Source: Neorhizobium galegae bv. orientalis str. HAMBI 540
GTDB taxonomy: Bacteria; Pseudomonadota; Alphaproteobacteria; Rhizobiales; Rhizobiaceae
Length of the DNA: 64,000 nucleotides
NCBI RefSeq assembly: GCF_000731315.1
Contig: NZ_HG938354.1
Span: 62,001-126,000 of the forward strand
Direction: 5' to 3'
The translations under genes were made by a program, and so were the position numbers. Each line of letters starts with the position of its first letter. The first letter of the stretch is position 1. The notes beneath the pieces are model-generated. The model was not told where the DNA came from, made no database searches, and worked only from the letters and a program-made list of their open reading frames with translations. This document shows, one piece after another, positions 49,347 through 57,460 of this stretch.

Positions 49347-50426
49347 ATGCGGAAGCGTGAATTTCTGATCGGCGGGGCTGCGCTGGCTCTGTGGGCGACA
49401 GCGGGAGGTCAAGGCATGGCGGCGTCGAGTAAACCGGTTGATGCCGCAGCGCTTGCGGCTCTACGACCTGGCATGCCGATGTCGGCCGTCGAGAAGGCGA
49501 TGGGGTCTGCCTGGCGCGCGCCGCCGCCCCACAAGGGCGGCCTGATCGACATTCTCGAGAATACGTATGGCGTCATCGTGCGGATCGATCGGAAGGGACT
49601 GATCGGCAGCGTTAATTTCAACTCCCGCTTCGAGCATACGATTGCCGGCGTTCCCATGGGTATTTCGCTTGCCGATCTTCGCACCACTGTGCCCGATATG
49701 CAGATCGGCGAGGAAAGCAAGGTACGGCGCGCTACCCGTTTCGGCAGGAAGCAATTGCAGGAAGGCGAGCTTTCCGCCCGCATCACCTATGACACGGTCT
49801 ACGAGATCAACATTTCCAATCCCGATGCCGAATATAGGGAGCCGACCGCACCGCCCTACCCGGCCGCAAGCGGCGATCCCGGCGCGCCTTTCTCGGATGT
49901 TAACCTGAAGCTGGCGGTGCTCTCTGCCCTTATGCGTTCCAAGGCGATTGATCTCGGCACGCCGGAAGAGCTTGCGAGCCATGTGCTGGGCCGCCCGGTC
50001 GACCTGGAAAAGGAGGGTTACGAGCGCATTCCGGAAGCGCTGGATTATCTCTCCCGCTATCCTTTGACCGACGAACTCCTGGCTTCCGTCGACTGGATCG
50101 AATTCGACGGAGGCGCTGCGATCTACCCCTATGTCTGGTATTTCTGGGGCGGCGAAGAAAACGCGTTCGATATCAAGGACCTGTCAGGTATCCGCTTCTG
50201 CCCGAACCTGAAATTCATCTCCGTGATCTCGATGATCGACAAGGTTGATATTCGCGACCTAGCGCCGCTTACGAAACTGGAACGGGTCAGCATCAACGTT
50301 CCGTCCGAAAACATCGAAGCATTGCTCGATCTGCCGTCGCTCAGACAAGCGGGCCGTTTTTCCGGGGCGCCGGCCGCACGCGGAGTTTTGGAAACGTTGA
50401 AGCAGCGCGGCGTGCAGGTAAACTAG
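49347..50426 (+). CDS. Exported hypothetical protein with leucine-rich-like C-terminus
   Basis: A 359-residue protein whose family I cannot name with confidence (possibly DUF6892-like). A signal peptide (MRKREFLIGGAALALWATAGGQGMAA) precedes an N-terminal domain (LRPGMPMSAVEKAMGSAWRAPPPHKGGLID) and a C-terminal part reminiscent of leucine-rich repeats (FDIKDLSGIRFCPNLKFISVISMIDKVDIRDLAPLTKLERVSINV). The frame opens at 49236 but ATG 49347 gives a proper signal. It may be a periplasmic binding or immunity-like protein; no function is assigned. No operon partner. Confidence 0.7.
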   Translation: MRKREFLIGGAALALWATAGGQGMAASSKPVDAAALAALRPGMPMSAVEKAMGSAWRAPPPHKGGLIDILENTYGVIVRIDRKGLIGSVNFNSRFEHTIAGVPMGISLADLRTTVPDMQIGEESKVRRATRFGRKQLQEGELSARITYDTVYEINISNPDAEYREPTAPPYPAASGDPGAPFSDVNLKLAVLSALMRSKAIDLGTPEELASHVLGRPVDLEKEGYERIPEALDYLSRYPLTDELLASVDWIEFDGGAAIYPYVWYFWGGEENAFDIKDLSGIRFCPNLKFISVISMIDKVDIRDLAPLTKLERVSINVPSENIEALLDLPSLRQAGRFSGAPAARGVLETLKQRGVQVN

Positions 50427-50521
50427 ATCTGGGACGCCCCGCCGACGTCAAACCTGCCTTCGGCCATGTTTCGGGAAAAGGGGGAACTCCCTTCCCGTTC
50501 AGGGCAGGGAGTAGCTTTGGA

Positions 50522-51727
50522 TCACACGCGTTCCAGAGCGACCGCGATCCCCTGCCCCACGCCGATGCACATCGTCGCAAGCGCGTAACGGCCCTTGCGG
50601 AGCGACAGTTCGAGCGCTGCGGTGCCGGAAATGCGGGCGCCGGACATGCCGAGCGGGTGGCCAAGTGCGATCGCGCCGCCGTTCGGGTTAATATGTTCGG
50701 CGTCTTCCTGCAGGCCGAGTTCGCGAAGAACCGCGATGCCCTGGCTCGCAAAGGCTTCGTTGAGTTCGATCACGTCGAAATCCTTCGGCGAGATGCCGAG
50801 ACGGGCGCAAAGCTTCTGGGTGGCCGGCGCCGGGCCGATGCCCATGATGCGCGGCGGAACGCCGGCGGTGGCGCCGCCCATGATGCGGGCGATCGGGGTC
50901 AAGCCGTATTTCTTCGCCGCCGCTTCCGAGGCGATGATCAGGGCCGCTGCGCCGTCGTTGACGCCCGACGCGTTGCCGGCGGTCACCGTAGCACCCTCGA
51001 TCTTGTTCAACACCCTGAGCTTGGCAAGCGCTTCCATGCTGGTCGCGCGGGGATGTTCGTCCTTCGAAACGATCACCGGATCGCCCTTCCGCTGCGGGAT
51101 GGTCACCGAGGTGATTTCCTTGGCGAGACGGCCGTTCTCCTGAGCTGCCGAGGCCTTCGCCTGGCTGCGGACCGCAAACGCGTCCTGGTCTTCGCGGGAA
51201 ATCTTGTAATCGATCGCCACGTTGTCGCCGGTTTCCGGCATGGAATCGACGCCATACTGCTTCTTCATCAGCGGGTTGACGAAGCGCCAGCCGATCGTGG
51301 TGTCAAAGATCTCGGCATTGCGCGAGAACGCGGTATCGGCCTTGGGCATCACGAAGGGCGCTCTGGACATGCTTTCGACGCCGCCAGCGATCATCAGTTC
51401 GGCCTCGCCCGCCTTGATGGCGCGGGCGGCGGTGATGACCGCATCCATGCCCGAACCGCAGAGGCGGTTCATGGTGGTGCCGCCGAGCGAGACCGGCAGT
51501 CCGGCAAGCAGCGCCGACATGCGGGCGACGTTGCGATTGTCTTCGCCGGCCTGGTTGGCGCAGCCGTAGATGACATCGGCAACCGCTTCCCAATCGACGG
51601 AAGCGTTACGTTCCATCAACGCTTTCAGAGGGATAGCGCCAAGGTCGTCGGCACGAACGGCGGAGAGCGAGCCGCCGAAACGGCCGATCGGAGTGCGGAT
51701 ATAATCGCAGATATAGGCTTCGGTCAT
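50522..51727 (-). CDS. pcaF: 3-oxoadipyl-CoA thiolase
   Basis: A 401-residue thiolase that cleaves 3-oxoadipyl-CoA to succinyl-CoA and acetyl-CoA, the last beta-ketoadipate step. Catalytic residues are present: nucleophile Cys in NRLCGSGMDAV near residue 90, His in NPNGGAIALGHPLGMSGARI and the second Cys in ATMCIGVGQG. Starting at MTEAYICDYIRTPIGRFGGSLS. It lies 11 bp after pcaJ in the order pcaI-pcaJ-pcaF, which identifies it among generic thiolases. Controlled presumably by the adjacent PcaR. Confidence 0.95.
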   Translation of the reverse strand: MTEAYICDYIRTPIGRFGGSLSAVRADDLGAIPLKALMERNASVDWEAVADVIYGCANQAGEDNRNVARMSALLAGLPVSLGGTTMNRLCGSGMDAVITAARAIKAGEAELMIAGGVESMSRAPFVMPKADTAFSRNAEIFDTTIGWRFVNPLMKKQYGVDSMPETGDNVAIDYKISREDQDAFAVRSQAKASAAQENGRLAKEITSVTIPQRKGDPVIVSKDEHPRATSMEALAKLRVLNKIEGATVTAGNASGVNDGAAALIIASEAAAKKYGLTPIARIMGGATAGVPPRIMGIGPAPATQKLCARLGISPKDFDVIELNEAFASQGIAVLRELGLQEDAEHINPNGGAIALGHPLGMSGARISGTAALELSLRKGRYALATMCIGVGQGIAVALERV

Positions 51728-51738
51728 GATCTTCTCTC

Positions 51739-52428
51739 TCACAGTTTCGGCACGACGAGATCGGCAACCGGTCCATCGATATGGAGGCGCGCGCCGGTCA
51801 TGGCCTGCAGTTCCTCGACTGTCATGCCGGCGAGCTTTTCGCGCAGGACGAAATGCTTCTCGACGATGTCGACGACGGCGTGGCTCGTATAGACCCGAGT
51901 GATACAGGCAACGCCGGTCAGCGGAAAGGTGCAAGCTTCAACTAATTTCGGGTCGCCGTTCTTGGTGACGTGTTCGGTGATGACGCAGACCTGCTTGGCG
52001 CCGTGCACGAGGTCCATGGCGCCACCGACGGCCGGCACGCCCTTTGAGCCGACCCGCCAGTTGGCGAGGTCGCCGTTCTGGGCCACCTGCAGCGCGCCCA
52101 ATATGGCGACGTCGAGATGTCCGCCGCGCACCATGGCAAAGCTGTCGGCGTGGTGGAAGAAGGCAGCGCCCGGCTTCAGCGTCACGGCCTTCTTGCCGGC
52201 GTTGATCAGGTCCCAGTCCTCCTCGCCTTCGGCCGGCGCTTCGCCGAAGTTGAGGATGCCGTTTTCGGTGTGGAAGATCGCCTCGCGGCCCGGCGGCTGG
52301 TAGCGGGCGACCATTTCCGGAAAACCGATGCCGAGGTTCACATAGGCGCCGTCCTTTATGTCCTGGGCGGCGCGCCAGGCGATCTGGGCGTTGGAAAGCT
52401 TGATGTCTTCTCGGGTGTTGAGGGTCAT
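51739..52428 (-). CDS. pcaJ: 3-oxoadipate CoA-transferase subunit B
   Basis: A 229-residue beta subunit of the succinyl-CoA:3-oxoadipate CoA-transferase. The catalytic Glu lies in the ENG motif HTENGILNFGEAP near residue 58; other family segments are YVNLGIGFPEMVARY, GGHLDVAILGALQV and EKHFVLREKLAGMTVEELQAMTGA. Its ATG overlaps the pcaI stop (ATGA), as for pcaC/pcaH. It works with PcaI to activate 3-oxoadipate with succinyl-CoA. Confidence 0.95.
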   Translation of the reverse strand: MTLNTREDIKLSNAQIAWRAAQDIKDGAYVNLGIGFPEMVARYQPPGREAIFHTENGILNFGEAPAEGEEDWDLINAGKKAVTLKPGAAFFHHADSFAMVRGGHLDVAILGALQVAQNGDLANWRVGSKGVPAVGGAMDLVHGAKQVCVITEHVTKNGDPKLVEACTFPLTGVACITRVYTSHAVVDIVEKHFVLREKLAGMTVEELQAMTGARLHIDGPVADLVVPKL

Positions 52429-53147
52429 ACCTGTGCTCCTGGGGCGTAAGCCACTCCGGCGCGAATGAGGATTTCTTCCTGCTGGGGGTTGGGCACTTCG
52501 ACGACGCGGTCGATGAAGATGCCGGGCGTCACGACATGCTCGGGATCGATGCCGCCTGGGGGCACGATCTTCGACACCTGCACGATCGTCTTGGCGGCGG
52601 CCATGCACATCAGCGGATTAAAGTTGCGGCCGGCCTTGTTGTAGGTGAGGTTGCCCAATGGATCGCCGAGCTGCGCCTTGACGATGGCGAAATCCGCCTT
52701 CAGCCAGCGCTCCTGGACATAATGGCGGCCGTCGAACTCGGCGATCACCTTGCCGTTGGCAAGTTCGGTTCCGTAGGCGGTCGGGGTGTAGAAGGCCGGG
52801 ATGCCAGCGCCGCCGGCGCGGATACGCTCGGCAAGCGTGCCCTGGGGCACGAGTTCAAGCTCGATCTGGCCCGCGAGATAACGGTCGGTAAAGGCGCGCG
52901 GATCCGACGACTTCGGAAACGAGCAGATCATCTTCCTGACCATGCCCGCGTCGATCATCGCGGCAATTCCGATACGACCATTGCCGGCATTGTTGTTGAT
53001 AACGGTTAAGTCCTTGATACCCTTGTCGATCAGGGAGTGGATCAGTTCGATCGGCGCCCCCGATCCGCCAAAACCGCCGATCATGATGGTCGCGCCATCA
53101 CCGATCTCGGAGACGGCTTCCGCCGTGCTCCCGATTGTCTTGTCCAT
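52425..53147 (-). CDS. pcaI: 3-oxoadipate CoA-transferase subunit A
   Basis: A 240-residue alpha subunit with the CoA-transferase family motif ATIMIGGFGGSGAPIELIHSL near residue 20 and NNNAGNGRIGIAAMIDAGMVRKMICSFP. The open frame on this strand runs far upstream (to about 54248), but the protein begins MDKTIGSTAEAVSEIGD at 53147, preceded by GAAGGAGATAT. First gene of pcaIJF; its promoter region contains three TGTGCGA-type elements likely bound by PcaR. Confidence 0.95.
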   Translation of the reverse strand: MDKTIGSTAEAVSEIGDGATIMIGGFGGSGAPIELIHSLIDKGIKDLTVINNNAGNGRIGIAAMIDAGMVRKMICSFPKSSDPRAFTDRYLAGQIELELVPQGTLAERIRAGGAGIPAFYTPTAYGTELANGKVIAEFDGRHYVQERWLKADFAIVKAQLGDPLGNLTYNKAGRNFNPLMCMAAAKTIVQVSKIVPPGGIDPEHVVTPGIFIDRVVEVPNPQQEEILIRAGVAYAPGAQV

Positions 53148-53237
53148 ACGGGATATCTCCTTCGCTATACCCGGCGAACGTGCCCGCCGTGCCTCCGCGA
53201 AAACAGATAGATCAGCATGGGAAAGACAGCAAGAAAT

Positions 53238-53285
53238 ATGTGCGATAATTGACTTTTGTTCATATATCGCACATATTGTGCGAAC
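53238..53285. promoter_or_regulatory. PcaR-type operator cluster
   Basis: Three copies of a TGTGCGA-type element: ATGTGCGATAATTGAC (53238-53253), an inverted copy GTTCATATATCGCAC (53258-53272) and TTGTGCGAAC (53276-53285). The last two form CGCACA-N3-TGTGCG flanked by GTTC and GAAC. They resemble the GTTCGATAATCGCAC-type sites of PcaR/PcaU/PobR. They lie between pcaI and pcaR, so control of both genes is likely. Confidence 0.7.
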
Positions 53286-53357
53286 TGGCGATGCGGAGCC
53301 TGCACATCCTCGCGGCTTCACATTGCGTCGACAAAGGGCGAGACACAGGGAGAAACC

Positions 53358-54113
53358 ATGCAGGAAACGGATTTCGTCAGCGGTTTCGCGCGAGGCCTGA
53401 AGGTCATCGAGGCATTCGGTGAGACGACGCCGCGGCTGGCGATCGCCGATGTGGCGAAGGCGACCGGGCTCGACCGGGCGACGGCCCGCCGCTGCCTGCT
53501 GACCCTGGCCGAACTCGGTTATGCCGACTATGACGGAAAATTCTTCGTGCTGACGCCGAAGATCTTGCGGCTCGGCCATGCCTATCTCTCCGCCACCCCC
53601 CTGCCCCACATCGTCCAGCCTTTTCTCGACAAGCTCGCCGAGGAGGTTCACCAGAGCGCGTCCGCAAGCGTGCTCGACGGCACCGAGGTCGTTTATATCG
53701 CCCGCGCCTCGCAGAAGCGGGTGATGTCGATCAACCTGATGCCCGGCAGCCGCCTCCCCGCCTATTGCGCCTCGATGGGCCGCGTCCTGCTGGCGGCCAT
53801 GCCCGACAACGAGAGCCTGGCGCTCCTGAAACAGAGCAATCTCAAATCCTTCACGCCCCGCACGCTCACCGACCCCATCCGGCTGATGGAGGAGCTTGCC
53901 CGCGTCCGCGAGCAGGGTTTTGCCGTCATCGACCAGGAACTGGAACTCGGCCTCTGTTCGATCGCGGTGCCGCTGGAAAACGATCGCGGCCGGGTGGTCG
54001 CCGCAATCAATATCGGCGCGCCGGCGGCAAGCGTCCCCGCCGCCGAAATGGCGGACCGGTATCTGGAGCCGCTGAAGAGCGTTGCAAGGCTTCTGAAATC
54101 GCTGCTGCGCTGA
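53358..54113 (+). CDS. pcaR: IclR-type regulator of the beta-ketoadipate pathway
   Basis: A 251-residue IclR/PobR-family regulator: winged helix FARGLKVIEAFGETTPRLAIADVAKATGLDRATARRCLLTLAELGYADYDGKFFVLTPKILRLGHAYLS, then effector domain with SASASVLDGTEVVYIARASQKRVMSINLMPGSRLPAYCASMGRVLLA, a pattern shared by PcaR, PcaU and PobR. The effector is expected to be beta-ketoadipate. ATG 53358 with AGGGAGAAACC upstream. It is divergent from pcaIJF over triple operator elements. Confidence 0.93.
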   Translation: MQETDFVSGFARGLKVIEAFGETTPRLAIADVAKATGLDRATARRCLLTLAELGYADYDGKFFVLTPKILRLGHAYLSATPLPHIVQPFLDKLAEEVHQSASASVLDGTEVVYIARASQKRVMSINLMPGSRLPAYCASMGRVLLAAMPDNESLALLKQSNLKSFTPRTLTDPIRLMEELARVREQGFAVIDQELELGLCSIAVPLENDRGRVVAAINIGAPAASVPAAEMADRYLEPLKSVARLLKSLLR

Positions 54114-54198
54114 ACCCATCAGCGCCGTGAATCGATGAGGCCGGATCGATTCAATCATGTCGTTGGACGGCAGAATCGGGACTTGCGATTCTGCCGGC

Positions 54199-54447
54199 AT
54201 GACCAGCGGACCGCTTCCCCTCACCCGCCGCGACCCCGCCCGCAACATGGCCCGCTTCTACGTGCTTAGCGTCGAACCCGATCTTTTCGAGGGAGCGGCG
54301 CTCACCCGCAACTGGGGCCGTATCGGTACCAAGGGCCGTTTCCGCATCGATCTGTTCGGCTCGCGGCTGGAGGCGGAACGCCGGCTGGTGGCGCTTGTCC
54401 GCAGCAAGGTGAAGCGCGGTTATCGGCGACCGGCGGAGGCAGGTTGA
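54199..54447 (+). CDS. WGR-domain protein
   Basis: An 82-residue protein consisting of essentially one WGR domain: ARFYVLSVEPDLFEGAALTRNWGRIGTKGRFRIDLFGSRLEAERRLVALVRSKVKRGYRR, with the namesake Trp-Gly-Arg in NWGRIG. WGR domains occur in DNA- or RNA-interacting proteins; small stand-alone forms are frequent in rhizobia and of unknown function. ATG 54199 (MTSGPLPLTRRD) is used. Its TGA stop lies inside the first parS-like palindrome (54443-54458). Confidence 0.8.
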   Translation: MTSGPLPLTRRDPARNMARFYVLSVEPDLFEGAALTRNWGRIGTKGRFRIDLFGSRLEAERRLVALVRSKVKRGYRRPAEAG

Positions 54448-54458
54448 CAGCTGTCAAC
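54443..54458. promoter_or_regulatory. parS-like centromere site 1
   Basis: GTTGACAGCTGTCAAC, a perfect 16-bp palindrome matching GTTNNNNGCNNNNAAC, the parS consensus recognised by RepB in alphaproteobacterial repABC replicons. It overlaps the stop codon of the WGR gene. Identical sites occur at 54851 and 55764, all upstream of repA/repB. Confidence 0.85.
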
Positions 54459-54471
54459 TCAAGTCCACCCT

Positions 54472-54735
54472 TTAGCGGGTAGCCTTGCGCCAGCCCGCAG
54501 ACTGTGCCTCATCTTCGCTGCAGAACGATCGCTCTCCGTATTGCCTGCTGATAATAGTGGCATTGTAATCCAGCTGCCCGAGAACATGAAAGATTCGTTC
54601 CCGGGAACTGATGGAGACATTGCCTTTGATGTTGCAGGCGGGGTCGTACCACTCGCGCGGCGCAATTGCGTAGCCGCCAGTCGTGGTGAAAGCGGCGAGT
54701 GAGGCGGCGAATACCAGAAGCGGAAATTTGCTCAT
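54472..54735 (-). CDS. Small exported sunset-domain-like protein
   Basis: An 87-residue protein with a signal peptide (MSKFPLLVFAASLAAFTTTGGYA) and a C-terminal module (CNIKGNVSISSRERIFHVLGQLDYNATIISRQYGERSFCSEDEAQSAGWRKATR) of the type found at the ends of exported nucleases and ExoI-like proteins in rhizobia. Two Cys could bridge. ATG at 54735. It lies between the first and second parS-like sites and is probably independent of partitioning. Function unknown. Confidence 0.72.
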   Translation of the reverse strand: MSKFPLLVFAASLAAFTTTGGYAIAPREWYDPACNIKGNVSISSRERIFHVLGQLDYNATIISRQYGERSFCSEDEAQSAGWRKATR

Positions 54736-54850
54736 GGCCGAATATAGCGGCCCGGTTCTTATATCCTGTTTCCCTGGTCGCTCGAGTTTTAGCAATTGAG
54801 GGCTGAGACGTGACGTCGCATCTCGACAGACTTCCTCGAGCAACGGGCAG

Positions 54851-54866
54851 GTTGACAGCTGTCAAC
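54851..54866. promoter_or_regulatory. parS-like centromere site 2
   Basis: A second exact copy of GTTGACAGCTGTCAAC, 408 bp from the first, in the intergenic region between the small exported gene and the CPBP gene. The flanking G before and T after are also conserved among the three copies. Confidence 0.85.
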
Positions 54867-54973
54867 TCGATCGCGCGCATCATCCCTGGGGATGGCGGGG
54901 CGCCTCTATGGTCGTTGCAGGCGATTGATGGTCTAACCGAAGCGTCAGGCAACGCCTGTGCTGGGGAGGGATC

Positions 54974-55729
54974 ATGAAGCGCATAACCGGTAATCGATTG
55001 GGGCTGTCGCTTTTGATCCTGCTCGGCTGGGCACTGATCGGGTGGCTTGCAGGTCCGCTTCTGGCGCTTGTCGGTGAGCCTTCCATCGATCTTGGCGGCA
55101 TTTCCATTCCCAAGGCATTGCTCTTCGCGGTTATTTTCCTGATCAGCATGTCGGCTCTGTTCGACAGCCGGGAAGTCGGCCTTGCCGCGCCGAGTTCCGG
55201 GCGTTCGCTGCTGCTGGCATGGCTGCCCGGTCTTTATGCCGTCTGGTTCCTGCTGCTGGCGGTCTGGTCCGGCCTTCCGTCGATCGCGCTGGCATCCTCG
55301 CTGCTTGTCTCGACGGCGCTCGGAGCGGCCTCGCAGGAACTGATGTTCCGGGGCATCCTGTTTGCGGGGTTGCGATCCCGCTATTCGGACCTCAAGACGA
55401 CGTGGATATCGAGCATTCTTGCCGGCATCGCCTGGCTTCCCGTCTGGATCTGGTACGGCGCCTGGGAACAAGGGGTTGGCGATATGATGCTCGGCTTCCT
55501 CCTGAGCATTTTGTTTTCGGCAATCCGCGTCAGAACCGGCTCGCTTTATCCCTGCATCCTGCTGCATGCCGTTTGGAGCTATTGCCTCACGCTGCTGAGG
55601 GTGAGCGGGGAGGGCGTGTTCTGGAGCCAACTGCTCTTCATCGCCCTCGTCATTCCCCTTCCGATCTACGGGCTGTTCCTGTTGCGGAAGAAGGCTCTTG
55701 TCGGCATGCCGGCCGTGGCAGCTGGTTGA
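54974..55729 (+). CDS. CPBP-family intramembrane protein with altered active-site residues
   Basis: A 251-residue polytopic membrane protein of the CPBP/Abi (CAAX prenyl protease-like) family. The usual EExxxR motif reads QELMFRG, and the FxxxH position reads AGIAWLP, so the first Glu and a metal His are changed; the final motif LYPCILLHAVW is retained. The enzyme may be inactive or use different ligands. ATG 54974 follows GGGAGGGATC. It sits between parS-like sites 2 and 3, on the path to repA, but has no known link to partitioning. Confidence 0.75.
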   Translation: MKRITGNRLGLSLLILLGWALIGWLAGPLLALVGEPSIDLGGISIPKALLFAVIFLISMSALFDSREVGLAAPSSGRSLLLAWLPGLYAVWFLLLAVWSGLPSIALASSLLVSTALGAASQELMFRGILFAGLRSRYSDLKTTWISSILAGIAWLPVWIWYGAWEQGVGDMMLGFLLSILFSAIRVRTGSLYPCILLHAVWSYCLTLLRVSGEGVFWSQLLFIALVIPLPIYGLFLLRKKALVGMPAVAAG

Positions 55730-55763
55730 CGGACGGCCACAAAATATCCGAAGGCTATCGGCG

Positions 55764-55779
55764 GTTGACAGCTGTCAAC
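55764..55779. promoter_or_regulatory. parS-like centromere site 3
   Basis: The third exact copy of GTTGACAGCTGTCAAC, 35 bp after the CPBP stop and about 360 bp before repA. Three identical palindromes within 1.34 kb upstream of repAB strongly suggest a multi-site partition centromere for RepB. Confidence 0.87.
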
Positions 55780-56139
55780 TTGATGATGGTTGAGAACACA
55801 TCCCTGATGTTATTGCCCTGGATTTTTAGAGCACGGGCGACAAAATAGTTTCATCCCCTTCCGTTTCCGGCAGGTTATGCTTGCATGCAGCAAATGCCGG
55901 GGAAAACGACTGATAGCCATGCTTAATGTCTTGTTAACCAAAAAATCCTTGACGCGAATCGCCGTGTCGCCCAGGTTGGTAACGGCAGGAGACGAAGAAT
56001 TTCCGTTTTGGCGTAACCGGTCGCTCTGCCTGTTAGTACGGCAGCTTGCCGTATAAATCGGTAAAAGAATGGTGTCCGGTCAACCCGGCTTCACATCGGA
56101 GGCCTATCCTGTTTCCGGTGGTTCAAAAAGGAGCAGGGC
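55780..56139 (+). promoter_or_regulatory. repA upstream region with operator palindrome
   Basis: A 360-bp stretch without genes between parS site 3 and repA. It holds a perfect dyad TACGGCA-N3-TGCCGTA (56037-56053) whose right arm merges into TATAAA (56052-56057), a good -10 for the repAB promoter, so RepA autorepression is likely. Further left is an AT-richer stretch with TTGTTAACC. AAGGAG lies seven bases before the repA ATG. Confidence 0.6.
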
Positions 56140-57432
56140 ATGGTCGGCACGAATGAGGAAGAACCCATGGCTGTATCGGCGAAAAAATCGGGTGCTCTGA
56201 GCGCGGATGTCACGGCCCAGCCGCGGATGCTCGCCGACGAGGCGATCGCCAGGGATGCGCGGGCACTGTCCGAACAGCTGAAGGCGATGCGCGAGCGGCT
56301 TTTCCCACCGGCCTCGATGAAAACGCTGAGAGCCTTTTCGTCCGGCGAGGCCGCCAAGCTGATCGGTGTCTCCGACGGTTACCTGCGCCAGCTTTCGCTG
56401 GCAGGGGAGGGGCCTCAGCCGGAAACCGGTGCCGGCGGGCGGCGCTTCTATTCGCTCGCCGACATCAACGCGCTCCGCCACTACCTCGCCGACCAGGCGC
56501 TCGCCAAAGGCAACCACGCCAAGGCGCGTTCCTACCTGCCGCATCGCGACGGCGCCCGCGGCGAACATCTGCAGGTCATCTCGGTCACCAATTTCAAGGG
56601 CGGTTCCGGCAAGACCACGTCCGCCGTGCATCTGGCGCAATATCTCGGGCTTACCGGCCACCGGGTGCTGGCGATCGATCTCGATCCGCAGGCTTCGCTC
56701 TCTGCACTGTTCGGTTATCAGCCGGAGCTGGATCTCACCGGCAACGACACGCTTTACGGCGCAATCCGCTACGATGCCGAGCAGCGGCCGCTCTCGGATA
56801 TCATCCGCGGCACCTATTTCCCGGGCGTCGATATCATCCCCGGCAATATCGAGCTGCAGGAATTCGAACATGTGACGCCGCAGGCGCTGGCGCGCCGGCA
56901 GGAAGGCCAGGATGCCGGGCCGCTGTTCTTTGCCCGCATCCAGGCCGCCATCCAGACGGTCGAGGCCGATTACGACGTGGTGGTGATCGACTGCCCGCCG
57001 CAGCTCGGTTACCTGACGCTGTCGGCGCTCTGCGCCTCCACCTCGGTCGTCGTCACCGTGCATCCGCAGATGCTCGACGTCGCGTCGATGAACCAGTTCC
57101 TGTTCATGACCTCCGACCTACTGTCGGTGGTGCGCGAGGCGGGCGGCACGCTTAATTTCGATTTCCTGCGCTATCTCGTCACCCGGTTTGAACCGAACGA
57201 CGGGCCGCAGGCGCAGATTGTCGGCTTCATGCGTTCGCTGTTCGGTGAGCGAGTGCTGACCGCGCCGATGCTGAAATCGACGGCGGTATCGGATGCCGGC
57301 CTCACCAAGCAGACGCTCTACGAGGTCGGCCGCGAGAACTTCACTCGCACCACTTATGACCGGGCCGTCGAAGCAATGAATGCCGTCAACGGCGAGGTCG
57401 AGGCGCTGATCCACTCCGCCTGGGGATGGTGA
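56140..57432 (+). CDS. repA: RepA partition ATPase (ParA family)
   Basis: A 430-residue ParA-type ATPase of the repABC class, with an N-terminal DNA-binding region (SGEAAKLIGVSDGYLRQLSLAGEGPQPETGAGGRRFYSLADINALR) and the Walker A variant FKGGSGKTTSAVHLAQYL near residue 150, Walker A' LAIDLDPQASL, and Walker B VVVIDCPPQLGYLTL near residue 280. Together with RepB it moves replicon copies apart and represses its own operon. ATG 56140 has AAGGAG seven bases upstream. repB follows after 28 bp. Length and domain order match plasmid and chromid RepA. Confidence 0.93.
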   Translation: MVGTNEEEPMAVSAKKSGALSADVTAQPRMLADEAIARDARALSEQLKAMRERLFPPASMKTLRAFSSGEAAKLIGVSDGYLRQLSLAGEGPQPETGAGGRRFYSLADINALRHYLADQALAKGNHAKARSYLPHRDGARGEHLQVISVTNFKGGSGKTTSAVHLAQYLGLTGHRVLAIDLDPQASLSALFGYQPELDLTGNDTLYGAIRYDAEQRPLSDIIRGTYFPGVDIIPGNIELQEFEHVTPQALARRQEGQDAGPLFFARIQAAIQTVEADYDVVVIDCPPQLGYLTLSALCASTSVVVTVHPQMLDVASMNQFLFMTSDLLSVVREAGGTLNFDFLRYLVTRFEPNDGPQAQIVGFMRSLFGERVLTAPMLKSTAVSDAGLTKQTLYEVGRENFTRTTYDRAVEAMNAVNGEVEALIHSAWGW

Positions 57433-57460
57433 GGCGCAAGCAGGACATCAAGAGAAGGCG

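Noticed and set aside
53148..54248. Upstream extension of the pcaI frame
   Set aside because: The frame stays open through the divergent pcaR gene, but CoA-transferase homology begins at 53147 with a strong ribosome-binding site.
54509..55630. 373-codon minus-strand frame
   Set aside because: Antisense to the CPBP gene and across two parS-like sites; low-complexity translation without motifs.
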